Origin: Candidatus Solirubrobacter pratensis
Lineage (GTDB): Bacteria > Actinomycetota > Thermoleophilia > Solirubrobacterales > Solirubrobacteraceae
NCBI RefSeq assembly: GCF_000425945.1
Contig: NZ_AUEK01000013.1
Location: forward strand, 1-64,000
DNA: 64,000 bases
Direction: 5' to 3'
Part shown: in pieces, positions 35,229-43,545 of the stretch
Numbering within the stretch: the first letter of the stretch is position 1
Layout: the number at the start of each line of letters is the position of its first letter
Program-made: the position numbers and the translations under genes
Notes under the pieces: model-generated
What the model saw: the letters and a program-made list of their open reading frames with translations, nothing else
Told to the model about the DNA's origin: nothing
Databases searched by the model: none

Positions 35229-35537
35229 TCAGCCGCGGCGCATGAGCCGGGCGACGGCGGCCATCAGCTCGTCGGTCTTGTCGGCCTGCTCGGCCTCGTC
35301 GGCGCCCATGACGCAATGGCGGGCGTGGTCGTCGAGCAGCCCGAGCGCGACCTTGTCCAGCGCAGCCTGGATCGCGCTGATCTGCGTGATGACGTCGATG
35401 CAGTAGCGGTCATCTTCGACCATGCCATGCACGCCGCGGACCTGGCCCTCGATGCGCTTGAGCCGTTTCTGGAGCTGGTCCTTGGTCGCGGTGTAGCCGC
35501 GGGCCGGCGTGGCGGTGGCGGTGGCGGTGGTCGGCAT
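35229..35537 (-). CDS. csoR: CsoR-family copper-sensing repressor
   Basis: A 102-residue all-helical repressor. The copper ligands of the family are present as Cys46 (DRYCIDVITQI), His71 and Cys75 (DDHARHCV). The typical RLKRIEGQVRGV helix is present as well. AGGAG lies before the ATG. CsoR releases DNA on binding Cu(I). Two G/C-tract dyads fit its operator type: one directly upstream of this gene, one before copZ. It therefore should control itself, DUF4396 and the copZ-copA operon. Confidence 0.93.
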   Translation of the reverse strand: MPTTATATATPARGYTATKDQLQKRLKRIEGQVRGVHGMVEDDRYCIDVITQISAIQAALDKVALGLLDDHARHCVMGADEAEQADKTDELMAAVARLMRRG

Positions 35538-35564
35538 GGCGCGAGGCTCCTGGGTCGGCGTACG

Positions 35565-35595
35565 CTGACAGTAGCATACCCCTAGAGGGTATAGT
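35565..35595. promoter_or_regulatory. CsoR operator inside a promoter, csoR upstream region
   Basis: ATACCCCTAGAGGGTAT (35576-35592) is a near-perfect dyad of the CsoR type. For rightward transcription it fills the spacer between CTGACA (35565) and TATAGT (35590; 19-base spacer). Leftward, TTGACT is available on the other strand for csoR. One site can therefore repress both directions. Confidence 0.65.
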
Positions 35596-35706
35596 CAAAG
35601 CTTCTCGCTTCCGCGCTCCCGCCGCCGCGGGAGTGGTCCCCGAGTTGGCGGGACTCGTGGGGTGTGGGACCTTGATGCCAACGTCGATCGTGGCAGGAGC
35701 ATCCGC

Positions 35707-35976
35707 ATGCCACCGATCCGCCGAGTCCTGATCCTCGCCCTCGACGGCGTCCAGTCGCTCGACGTGCTGGGCCCGGTCGAGACCTTCTTTCTACGCCAAC
35801 CAGCAGGCGCCGGGTCCTATCGCGTCGACGTCCTCGCGCCGACCGCCGACGGAGAGATCGCGCTCTCCAACGGCGCGCGTCCAGCGCCGCGTCGGGGTCA
35901 CTCCCGCCGCCTAATCGCGAGCGCTTCGGGCTCGGCGCCTGAAACCTTCCTTGGTTACCCCCCAGGGGTATGCTAG
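35707..35976 (+). pseudogene. Truncated DJ-1/PfpI-type (GlxA-like) regulator gene
   Basis: ATG after AGGAG. The first ~55 residues (RVLILALDGVQSLDVLGP, then YRVDVLAPTADGEIALSNG) are the start of a DJ-1/PfpI domain as found at the N terminus of GlxA-type AraC regulators. After that the sequence loses similarity and ends in a stop within the copZ promoter. It keeps a good promoter and start site but lacks the catalytic-like Cys region and the DNA-binding domain. It is an insertion or deletion scar between the two copper operators. Confidence 0.65.
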
Positions 35977-35979
35977 GCT
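35951..35979 (+). promoter_or_regulatory. copZ-copA operon promoter with CsoR operator in the spacer
   Basis: TTGGTT (35951), a 17-base spacer and TAGGCT (35974-35979). The spacer holds TACCCCCCAGGGGTA (35956-35970), a perfect six-base dyad around a three-base centre, matching the csoR-upstream site. Bound CsoR would block polymerase; copper would relieve it. Confidence 0.7.
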
Positions 35980-36027
35980 ACGGCAACCGCGATACCCCCT
36001 CCCCGTATCACACACGAAGGAATCCGC

Positions 36028-36273
36028 ATGTCGAATCAGTCCCCTCCTCCCCAGATCCCGTCCTCCGAGCCGCAGCTCACCTACCTGGTGGCGGGCATGA
36101 CCTGCGACCACTGCACGCTCGCGGTGACCGAGGAGGTCACCAAGGTCGCCGGCGTCACCGCGATCGACATCGATCTCGCCACCAACCGCGTCCAGGTCCA
36201 CGGCAGCGACGTCGACCCCGCGGCCGTCGTCGCCGCGATCGACGAGGCCGGCTACGACGCGGTGGCGGCATGA
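36028..36273 (+). CDS. copZ: Copper chaperone, heavy-metal-associated domain
   Basis: An 81-residue protein. A Pro/Ser-rich N-terminal tail precedes one HMA domain with the Cu(I)-binding motif GMTCDHC (Cys26, Cys29) and the usual ending AAIDEAGYDA. AAGGA precedes the ATG. It carries cytosolic Cu(I) to the CopA ATPase encoded three genes on. First gene of the operon; the stop overlaps the next start as ATGA. Confidence 0.93.
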   Translation: MSNQSPPPQIPSSEPQLTYLVAGMTCDHCTLAVTEEVTKVAGVTAIDIDLATNRVQVHGSDVDPAAVVAAIDEAGYDAVAA

Positions 36274-36719
36274 GCCCCTCCACGAAGCACTTCATCCGCC
36301 ACTACGCCGAGATGGTCGTGGCGATGTTCCTTGGAATGGCCGTCCTCGGCGTCCCCGCCGGTTGGGCTATGAGCGCCGTGGGCACGAGCTGGCACGAGCT
36401 CCACACCGAGGCGCCCGCGCTGATGTTCCTGGGCATGGCCACGACGATGACCATCCCGATGGTCGGCTGGATGATGTACCGCGGCCACGGCTGGCGCGCC
36501 AACGCCGAGATGTCGGCCTCGATGTTCGTCCCGACCTTCGCCGTGATCGGCCTGCTGTGGGGCGAGCTGATGACCGACCTCGGCGCGCTGATGCTCATCG
36601 AGCACGTCGCGATGCTGCTGGCCATGGCCGGCGTGATGCTGCTGCGCCCGGCCGAGTACATCCCCCACCGCCGCGGACGCGACGTCGAGGCGACGGTGGC
36701 CGAGGGGGTGACCGCATGA
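36270..36719 (+). CDS. Met-rich four-span membrane protein of the copper operon
   Basis: A 149-residue protein with four hydrophobic segments and many Met and His residues along them (HYAEMVVAMFLGMAVLG, ALMFLGMATTMTIPMVGWMMY, NAEMSASMFVP, IEHVAMLLAMAGVML). Clustered Met residues are common in Cu(I)-handling membrane proteins. It overlaps both neighbours by ATGA, so its stoichiometry is tied to them. Homologues in databases tend to carry misleading flagellar names. A role in copper passage or sensing is inferred from context only. Confidence 0.75.
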   Translation: MSPSTKHFIRHYAEMVVAMFLGMAVLGVPAGWAMSAVGTSWHELHTEAPALMFLGMATTMTIPMVGWMMYRGHGWRANAEMSASMFVPTFAVIGLLWGELMTDLGALMLIEHVAMLLAMAGVMLLRPAEYIPHRRGRDVEATVAEGVTA

Positions 36720-37588
36720 ACGCGCTGGCCAAGCTCGCCGGCTTCGCCGTCGTCGCTGCGCTGATCTTCGCCGGCGCGGCATTCGCGGGCAGCCAGCTCG
36801 ACGTCCATCCGGGCAAGCCCGCGGCCGAGAAGGCCTTCAAGGCCGGCATGGGTGCGATGGCCGCCGACGGCGAAGGCCACGGCGCCGAGAAGATGGCGCC
36901 GCAGCCGGTGCGCGGCCTGGCGGTCAGCGACAAGGGCCTGACGCTCGAGCTCGCGCGGACCACCGCGCCGCGGGGCGAGCGCGTCGAGTTGGCGTTCCGG
37001 ATCGTCGACCTCCGCGGGCAGACCGTGCGCGACTTCGGCGTCGAGCACACCAAGCGCATGCACTTGATCGTCGTGCGTCGCGACATGACCGGCTTCCAGC
37101 ACCTGCACCCGACCGAGCAGCCCGACGGCACCTGGACGGTTCCCGTGGCCCTCGCCGACGCGGGCTCCTACCGCGTGTTCGCCGACTTCTCGGTCGACGA
37201 CAGGCCGTACACCCTCGCCGGCGACCTCGTCGTCGACGGGACGCTGCGCTCCCAGAAGCTGCCGGCGCCGGTCCGAAGCGTCAACGTCGACGGCCTGCGC
37301 GTCTCCCTCACTGAGGGCGCGACCAAGGCGGGCGCCGAGTCCGAGCTCGCGTTCACCGTCACCCGCAACGGCAAGCCCGTCGCCATCCAGAACTACCTGG
37401 GCGCCAAGGGCCACCTCGTGGCGCTGCGCCAGGGCGACCTAGCGTTCCTGCACGTGCACCCCGACGAGAACCGCCTGAAATTCATGGCCACGTTCCCGAC
37501 GGTCGGCTACCACCGCTTGTTCCTGCAGTTCAAGACCGCCGACGGCCGCCTGCACACCGCCGCGTTCACCCAGGAGGTGACCCGATGA
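36716..37588 (+). CDS. Membrane-anchored extracytoplasmic protein with paired HLHP/HVHP motifs
   Basis: A 290-residue protein. An uncleaved or cleaved N-terminal signal segment (FAVVAALIFAGAAFAGS) precedes a short spacer with His and Met (GEGHGAEKMAP). Two similar beta-rich repeats follow: the first contains KRMHLIVVRRDMTGFQHLHP, the second GHLVALRQGDLAFLHVHP. The matching His, Met and His-x-His-Pro positions suggest two copper-binding beta-sandwiches outside the membrane. It overlaps its neighbours by ATGA, between the Met-rich protein and CopA. It may receive copper exported by CopA. Confidence 0.78.
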   Translation: MNALAKLAGFAVVAALIFAGAAFAGSQLDVHPGKPAAEKAFKAGMGAMAADGEGHGAEKMAPQPVRGLAVSDKGLTLELARTTAPRGERVELAFRIVDLRGQTVRDFGVEHTKRMHLIVVRRDMTGFQHLHPTEQPDGTWTVPVALADAGSYRVFADFSVDDRPYTLAGDLVVDGTLRSQKLPAPVRSVNVDGLRVSLTEGATKAGAESELAFTVTRNGKPVAIQNYLGAKGHLVALRQGDLAFLHVHPDENRLKFMATFPTVGYHRLFLQFKTADGRLHTAAFTQEVTR

Positions 37589-39897
37589 GCACCACCGCGA
37601 TCGAGCGCGTCGAGCTGCCCATCACCGGCATGACCTGCGCGTCGTGCGCCAACCGCATCGAGCGCAAGCTCAACAAGCTCGAGGGCGTCACCGCCACCGT
37701 CAACTACGCCACCGAGAAGGCCCGGGTCGAGTTCGACCCGGGCACCGTCGCCCCCGAGCGGCTCGTCGAGGCCGTCGAGGCGGCCGGCTACCAGGCCGCG
37801 CTGCCATCAACCGAGCCGGCCAGCGCCGGGGCGGCGGTGGAGCAGGACGACACCGTGGTGCTGCGCAACCGGCTGATCCTCGCCGCGGTGCTCTCCGTGC
37901 CGGCGCTGCTGATGGCGATGATCCCGGCGCTGCAGTTCGACAACTTCCAGTGGCTGTCGCTGAACCTCGTCACCCCGGTGGTGCTGTGGGCGGCGTGGCC
38001 CTTCCACAAGGCGGCCTGGGCCAACCTCAAGCACGGCGCGGCGACCATGGACACCCTCATCAGCGTCGGGACGCTGGCCGCATGGTTGTGGTCGCTGTAC
38101 GCGCTGTTCCTCGGCGACGCCGGCATGAACGACATGCGCATGGCGTTCGACGTCATCCCCAACCCGGGCGAGGGCGCCGACCAGATCTACCTGGAGACCG
38201 CGGGCATCGTCACCACGTTCCTGCTCGCCGGCCGCTACTTCGAGGCCAAGGCCAAGCGCCGTGCCGGCGCCGCCCTGACCGCGCTGCTGGAGCTCGGCGC
38301 CAAGGACGTCGCCATCCTCGACGCCGACGGCAGCGAGCGCAGCGTACCCGTCGAGGAGCTCACCATCGGCGACCGCTTCGTCGTCCGTCCCGGCGAGAAG
38401 GTGGCCAGCGACGGCATCGTCGAGCAGGGCACCAGCGCCGTGGACATGAGCATGCTCACCGGCGAGTCGGTCCCCGTCGAGGTGGCACCGGGATCGGAGA
38501 TCGCCGGCGCCACCGTCAACGCCGGCGGCCGCCTGATCGTCCGCGCCACCAAGGTCGGCGCCGACACCGCCCTGGCGCAGATCGCGCGGCTGGTCGAGGA
38601 CGCCCAGACCGGCAAGGCGCCGGTCCAACGGCTCGCCGACCGCATCTCGGGCGTCTTCGTGCCGGTCGTCATCGTCCTGTCGCTCGCGACGCTCGGCTTC
38701 TGGTTGGGCACCGGCGAGAGCGCGAGCTTCGCGTTCACCGCCGCCGTCGCCGTGCTCATCATCGCCTGCCCGTGCGCGCTCGGGCTGGCCACCCCGACGG
38801 CGCTGATGGTCGGCACTGGCCGCGGCGCCCAGCTCGGCCTGCTGATCAAGGGCCCCGAGGTCCTCGAATCCACGCGCCGCGTCGACACCGTCGTGCTCGA
38901 CAAGACCGGCACCGTGACCACCGGCAAGATGTCGCTGGTCGAGGTCACCGTCGCCGACGGCGTCGACCGCGACAAGGCGCTGCGCCTCGTCGGTGCGCTG
39001 GAGCACGCCTCCGAGCACCCGATCGCCCGGGCGATCGCCGCGGCGGCGGCGGCCGAGGGCGCGCTGCCGGCGGTCGAGGGCTTCACCAACCGCGGCGGCC
39101 TCGGCGTCGAGGGCGTCGTCGACGGCCACGCGCTGATCGTGGGACGCCCGGCGCTGCTGGCCGACTGGGCGATGCACCTCAGCCCCGAGCTCGACGCCGC
39201 CCGCAGGGCCGCCGAGGCCCGCGGGCAGCCCGCGATCGCCGCCGGCTGGGACGGCCACGCCACCGCCGTCTTCGTCGTCGCCGACACCGTCAAGGACAGC
39301 TCGGCCGAGGCCGTCGCGTCGCTCAAGGCGCTCGGCCTGCGCCCGGTGCTGCTCACCGGCGACAACGAGACCAGCGCCCGCGCCGTCGCCGCCGAGGTCG
39401 GCATCGACGAAGTCATCGCCGAGGTCCTCCCGGCCGACAAGGCCGACGTCATCCGCGGCCTGCAGGCCGAGGGCCGCGTCCTCGCGATGGTCGGCGACGG
39501 CGTCAACGACGCCCCCGCCCTGGCGCAAGCCGACCTCGGCCTGAGCATCGGCACCGGCACCGACGTCGCCATCGAAGCCTCCGACCTCACGCTCGTCTCC
39601 GGCGACCTGCGCGCCGCCGCCGACGCCATCCGCCTGTCGCGCGCGACGCTGCGCACGATCAAGCAGAACCTCGCCTGGGCGTTCGGCTACAACGTCGCCG
39701 CCATCCCACTCGCCGCGATCGGCCTGCTCAACCCGGTCATCGCCAGCCTCGCGATGGTGTTCTCCAGCATCTCCGTCGTCTCCAACGCGCTGCGCCTGCG
39801 CCGCTTCAAGGCGCAGCGCGACGCGGCGGGCGCCACGGCGGCCCCGGCACGCTCGAGCGCTCACCACACCGCGGCGATCGCGCAGCCCGGACGCTGA
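37585..39897 (+). CDS. copA: Cu(I)-exporting P1B-type ATPase
   Basis: A 770-residue pump. One N-terminal HMA domain (GMTCASC, Cys18/Cys21) is followed by six to eight membrane spans with the transport motif CPC (Cys395-Pro-Cys397). The cytoplasmic domains show TGES, DKTGT (phosphorylated Asp near 439), the HP pair in EHASEHPIA and GDGVNDAPAL. The final spans carry NLAWAFGYN and the MVFSSISVV segment typical of Cu(I) ATPases. The start overlaps the preceding stop as ATGA. It exports Cu(I) delivered by CopZ under CsoR control. Confidence 0.96.
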   Translation: MSTTAIERVELPITGMTCASCANRIERKLNKLEGVTATVNYATEKARVEFDPGTVAPERLVEAVEAAGYQAALPSTEPASAGAAVEQDDTVVLRNRLILAAVLSVPALLMAMIPALQFDNFQWLSLNLVTPVVLWAAWPFHKAAWANLKHGAATMDTLISVGTLAAWLWSLYALFLGDAGMNDMRMAFDVIPNPGEGADQIYLETAGIVTTFLLAGRYFEAKAKRRAGAALTALLELGAKDVAILDADGSERSVPVEELTIGDRFVVRPGEKVASDGIVEQGTSAVDMSMLTGESVPVEVAPGSEIAGATVNAGGRLIVRATKVGADTALAQIARLVEDAQTGKAPVQRLADRISGVFVPVVIVLSLATLGFWLGTGESASFAFTAAVAVLIIACPCALGLATPTALMVGTGRGAQLGLLIKGPEVLESTRRVDTVVLDKTGTVTTGKMSLVEVTVADGVDRDKALRLVGALEHASEHPIARAIAAAAAAEGALPAVEGFTNRGGLGVEGVVDGHALIVGRPALLADWAMHLSPELDAARRAAEARGQPAIAAGWDGHATAVFVVADTVKDSSAEAVASLKALGLRPVLLTGDNETSARAVAAEVGIDEVIAEVLPADKADVIRGLQAEGRVLAMVGDGVNDAPALAQADLGLSIGTGTDVAIEASDLTLVSGDLRAAADAIRLSRATLRTIKQNLAWAFGYNVAAIPLAAIGLLNPVIASLAMVFSSISVVSNALRLRRFKAQRDAAGATAAPARSSAHHTAAIAQPGR

Positions 39898-40204
39898 CCT
39901 GCCCGGCGGGCGCGCCGACCCCCGCGCCCGCCGCCGGTCACTTCACCAACCCGACGAGGACTCGATTCCATGAACCGCGAGCACTACAAGAGGGCGTCGT
40001 CAACGGCGGCAGCCAGGCGGGCCCGGCGGTCGCCTATCGCGTTGCGCGAACGGGAGCAGTCCGGTTGAGCCCAGCCGACGAGAGTGCGGCCACGAACGGC
40101 GGCACAAACGACCTCCGGGATCCGACCCCGAAGAGACCCGGCGCCGCGACGCGGGATTTGGCTCTGCGCCGTGCCGCCGAGCCGCCGCAAAGCCCTCGCG
40201 CGCT
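39898..40204. other. Intergenic region after copA
   Basis: No supported gene. A short frame from ATG 39970 (MNREHYKRASS, 32 residues) ends quickly and has no recognisable product. No clear terminator hairpin was found. Confidence 0.35.
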
Positions 40205-40369
40205 GACACGCGCGAAGAGTTCGAGACGCTCGACGAAGCCCGCGCCACGATCGGCGCCTACGTCGAGCGCTACCACCACCGACCCCACTCACGGCTGGCC
40301 TACCGCACCCCACGCGAGGTCGCCGCCACCTGGCAGGATCACGACGACCAGCTAACCCCAGGGGCCTGA
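40205..40369 (+). mobile_element. 3' remnant of an IS3-family transposase (integrase core)
   Basis: DTREEFETLDEARATIGAYV followed by ERYHHRPHSRLAYRTPREVA and a stop is the C-terminal end of the integrase-type orfB transposase. No 5' part or terminal repeats are visible. It is a dead insertion-sequence scar next to the copper operon. Confidence 0.7.
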
Positions 40370-40425
40370 CCTGACAACGCCGACCGGGTCCACGCCACTG
40401 ACCGCGACCGGGGGAGCGTCCGCAG

Positions 40426-40674
40426 CTAAGCGTTTATCGCCGCGAAGTCGCGATCGGTGACCACGTCGGGAGGGAACAGCCAGTGACCTTGGACGCGGCG
40501 GAAGTCGGCGAGCTCGATGCCACCGGCGAGCCGCGGGCCGCGCATTCCCTGCGCATGGTGCCGGTGGCAGGACGCGCAGCCCACGCCGCGGAGCAAGAAC
40601 GCCTGCTGCCCCGCGGCGGCGGGGTCGGTCCCTCGCGCCGGCGCCACCTCGAGCCGCGCGACTCCGCGCGGCAT
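40426..40674 (-). pseudogene. Short c-type cytochrome domain, probably truncated
   Basis: An 82-residue frame with one heme-attachment motif, CASCH, in GQQAFLLRGVGCASCH, then GMRGPRLAGG. This is the start of a cytochrome c domain such as those attached to oxidase subunits. There is no signal peptide, and no clear distal Met ligand follows before the stop (DFAAINA). It is most likely a fragment of a larger respiratory protein. Confidence 0.45.
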
Positions 40675-40720
40675 CGCCGCAGCGTCGCGAGTCGGGGGTA
40701 ATGGTTCGGCAAGGCCGCAC

Positions 40721-41179
40721 TCAGGCCGCCCGGTGGGCGAGCCGGGCGCGGCCAGCCGGCATCCGCGCCGGGTGCAGCGCAGCGAGGGCGTAGCCCGCGA
40801 CGGCGATGACGGCGATCTCGACGAACAGCGCGGCGAGGCCCAGCGGCTCGCTCCAGTTACCGACGTCGCCGTGGGCCTGCGGCAGCCCGGTGGTGCGGGT
40901 CAGCGTGAAGCCTGCGATGGCCGACGCGGGCAGGACGATCGCCGCCAGCCAGGCCTCGCGGACGTTGGCCCGCAGCAGCGTCGCGGCGACGACCAGGCAC
41001 GAGATCATCAAGCCGACGTACATCCACCCCATGTACGGGGTCTCGTGGAACTTCGAGATCGAGTCCAGCAGGTGGATCAGTGCGATCCCGGCGAGTCCGA
41101 CGGCCGCGGCGGTGCGCGCAGCGATCTCGCGCGCCAGCCGGCCGAGCTCGGCGGCGGAGGATTCGTTGGACGGGTTCAT
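40721..41179 (-). CDS. Four-span membrane protein of unknown function
   Basis: A 152-residue protein with four hydrophobic segments. The most distinctive stretch is LIHLLDSISKFHETPYMGWM at the end of the first span. ATG was chosen with GGGA before it; a TTG 27 bases upstream is possible. It lies beside a cytochrome fragment and is divergent from a response regulator, which may control it. I know of no assigned function. Confidence 0.65.
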   Translation of the reverse strand: MNPSNESSAAELGRLAREIAARTAAAVGLAGIALIHLLDSISKFHETPYMGWMYVGLMISCLVVAATLLRANVREAWLAAIVLPASAIAGFTLTRTTGLPQAHGDVGNWSEPLGLAALFVEIAVIAVAGYALAALHPARMPAGRARLAHRAA

Positions 41180-41258
41180 GGTCCCAGTGTCGGTGTCGAG
41201 CGTCAACGGAGAGGCATCGCTTCGGCAAAGCCTTGGTCAAGGTTTGCCGAGGGCCTCC

Positions 41259-41270
41259 TACGATCGATCC
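41259..41270 (+). promoter_or_regulatory. -10 element of the response regulator gene
   Basis: TACGAT at 41259-41264, six bases before the GTG start, without a ribosome site: a likely leaderless start like those before blaI and the XRE-type regulator. Confidence 0.4.
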
Positions 41271-41924
41271 GTGGCTCGTGTGCTGCTCGTCGAGGACGAC
41301 CATGACATCGCGGAGCCGCTCGCCCAGGCGCTGCAGCGGGAAGGCTACGACGTGGTGACCGCGGGAGACGGCGAGGTGGCGCTCAGCGCTTTGGTCGACG
41401 CGCCGCCCGACCTGCTCATCCTCGACATCGGCCTGCCGGGCATCGACGGCCTTCAAGTCTGCCGCCGCGTGCGCGAACTGCGCCCGCTGGTGCCGATCCT
41501 GATGCTGACCGCGCGCGACGGCGAGCTGGAGACGATCGCGGGTCTCGACGCGGGCGCCGACGACTACGTGGCCAAGCCATTCGGACTCTCGGTGCTTCTG
41601 GCGCGCGTGCGCGCCATGCTGCGACGCGGCGCGCCCGCGGAGCTGACCGCTGCCGACGTCCGCGTCGACGAATCCTCGCGGCGGGCCTGGCGCGGCGAGC
41701 GCGAGCTCGATCTCTCGCCCAAGGAGTTCGACCTGCTCGCACTGCTGGTCCGCGAGGCCGGCAACGCGGTCGCACGCGAGCGGATCATGGACGAGGTCTG
41801 GGACGTCAACTGGTTCGGCTCCACCAAGACGCTCGACATGCACATGTCCTGGCTGCGGCGCAAGCTCGGCGAGCCGCCGTTGATCTCGACCGTTCGCCGC
41901 ATCGGGTTCCGCTTCGAGCGCTGA
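41271..41924 (+). CDS. OmpR/PhoB-family response regulator
   Basis: A 217-residue regulator. The receiver has VEDDHD, phospho-acceptor Asp in LLILDIGLPG, LMLTARDG and the Lys in YVAKPFGL. The winged-helix domain contains LSPKEFDLLALLV and ends VRRIGFRFE. GTG start without a ribosome site. Its stop shares one base with the kinase ATG (TGATG). Divergent from a small membrane protein gene. Confidence 0.93.
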   Translation: MARVLLVEDDHDIAEPLAQALQREGYDVVTAGDGEVALSALVDAPPDLLILDIGLPGIDGLQVCRRVRELRPLVPILMLTARDGELETIAGLDAGADDYVAKPFGLSVLLARVRAMLRRGAPAELTAADVRVDESSRRAWRGERELDLSPKEFDLLALLVREAGNAVARERIMDEVWDVNWFGSTKTLDMHMSWLRRKLGEPPLISTVRRIGFRFER

Positions 41925-43186
41925 TGCGGCGACGCCTGATCGCGACGACCGCCCTGATCGCGCTGGCGGCGATCCTCGTGCTCGGCATCCCGCTCGGCCT
42001 CGTCGAGAGCGCGCGCGCCCGCAGTGACGCTCTGGGACGCCTGGAGCGCGAGGCCGATGCGATCGCCGCGGCGATCGACGATCGCCCAGGAAGCATCCGC
42101 GGCGTCGACGCGACGGTGCTCTCGCCCTGGTTGCGATCCGGGCACGCGGCGGTCATCACGGCCGGCGGGGCGCGGTTGCGCGTCGGGCAGGTGTCGAAGG
42201 GCGGTGTGCTGTCCGCGCGCTCCGGCGCCACGCAGGGCGTCCGCGTGACGGTCTTCGCGTCGGCCGGCGAGGTCACCCACCGGCAGCGGCAGGTGTGGCT
42301 GCTGGTCGGCGGCCTGGCCGTCGTCGGCACGGCGGCGGCCGCCGGCCTCGCGGTCCTGCAGGCCCGGCGGTTCACGCGGCCGCTCCGTCAGCTGGTCGCG
42401 ACGTCCGCGCGGCTCGGTGCCGGTGACTTCTCGGCGCGCACCGGGCGGCTCGACCTGCCCGAGCTCGACCACGTCGCGGCGACGCTCGACGCCGCCGCCG
42501 TGCAGATCGCGCAGCTCGTCGGACGCCAGCGCGAGTTCGCGGCGAACGTCTCGCATCAGCTGCGCACGCCACTGACCGCCATGCGCCTGCGGCTCGACTC
42601 GCTCTCGGCGCTCGACCATCCGCTCGCCGTCCGCGCGCAGCTCGAGGCCGCCCTGCGCGTCGCCGACCGGCTTGAGCGCACCGTGACCGACCTGCTCGAG
42701 CTCGCGCGCGCGGGCGACATCGGACGGCCGCGCGACATCGACCTCGCCGACCTCGCCCGCCGGCACGCGACCGCCTGGCAGCCGGTCTACGCCCACGCCG
42801 CGCGGAGGCTCAGCGTCCAGGTCGAGGCGTCGCTGCCCGCGCGGGTCAGCCCGGGCGGCGTCGCCCAGGCACTCGACGTCCTGCTCGAGAACGCGATCGC
42901 CCACGGGGCCGGCACGACTCACCTGCATGCCGCGGTCGCAAGCGGCCGCACCGTCCTCGCCGTGGAGGACCAGGGCGCCGGCGTCGCGGAGGGGCTCGAG
43001 GAGTCGATCTTCGACCGCCACGTCTCGACTGCCGGCTCGACCGGCCTGGGGCTCCCGCTCGCGCGCGCGCTCGTCGAGGCCGACGGCGGCCGGCTGATTC
43101 TCGCGCGCGCCCGCCCCGCCCGGTTCGAGATCGTCATCCCGCGACCGCGGACATCTCCGTCGAAGGATGTGGGAAACCCGCACTGA
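41924..43186 (+). CDS. Membrane sensor histidine kinase, cognate to the preceding regulator
   Basis: A 420-residue kinase. Two spans (residues ~5-27 and ~125-145) enclose an extracytoplasmic sensor of about 95 residues without a recognised fold. HAMP and the H box VSHQLRTPLT (His near 210) follow. The ATP-binding motifs are ENAIAHGAG, EDQGAGV and GLGLPLARALV. Translation is coupled to the regulator. The signal is unknown. Confidence 0.92.
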   Translation: MRRRLIATTALIALAAILVLGIPLGLVESARARSDALGRLEREADAIAAAIDDRPGSIRGVDATVLSPWLRSGHAAVITAGGARLRVGQVSKGGVLSARSGATQGVRVTVFASAGEVTHRQRQVWLLVGGLAVVGTAAAAGLAVLQARRFTRPLRQLVATSARLGAGDFSARTGRLDLPELDHVAATLDAAAVQIAQLVGRQREFAANVSHQLRTPLTAMRLRLDSLSALDHPLAVRAQLEAALRVADRLERTVTDLLELARAGDIGRPRDIDLADLARRHATAWQPVYAHAARRLSVQVEASLPARVSPGGVAQALDVLLENAIAHGAGTTHLHAAVASGRTVLAVEDQGAGVAEGLEESIFDRHVSTAGSTGLGLPLARALVEADGGRLILARARPARFEIVIPRPRTSPSKDVGNPH

Positions 43187-43545
43187 GTCCGCGCCGGAAC
43201 CCGGACGGAGCCGCCCCTGATTGCCCGTGGAATGGCTGCGTGTTCCAAGCCACCGCAGTCAAGGAGAAGACGGAGATGTGCAAGCTGCTCCGTTACGGCG
43301 GCGTCGGCGCCAGACGACACGCTCGAGCCGCGGTCGACCCGCGCGCCGGCGAGCGCGAGGTAGTAGTCGGCCTGGCCGCTCGGCGAGCTTCCCGATCGAC
43401 AGCATCGGCTATCTGAACAGCCATCAAGACGCGCGCCATGGCCACCGGCATCCGGAGGATGCAACTGTGTGCCCGCTCTTGATACCGGAGGACGCGTCAA
43501 GAAGATAAGCTTCGGCCCGCGATCTCAGCGGCTCCGTCGCGGGCG
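43187..43545. other. Intergenic region without a supported gene
   Basis: A 46-codon frame starts at ATG 43276 (MCKLLRYGGVG) with GGAG close before it. I could not relate its product to a family with confidence. The remainder shows no coding signal. Confidence 0.35.

Noticed and set aside
37644..40355. A 900-residue plus-strand frame overlapping copA
   Set aside because: It is a shifted reading of copA with Arg-rich, motif-free sequence. Only its extreme end overlaps the IS3 transposase remnant, which is in a different frame.
43276..43416. Small gene starting MCKLLRYGG, resembling the start of class II amidotransferases
   Set aside because: Only the first residues are suggestive, the catalytic context is absent and the frame ends after 46 codons.
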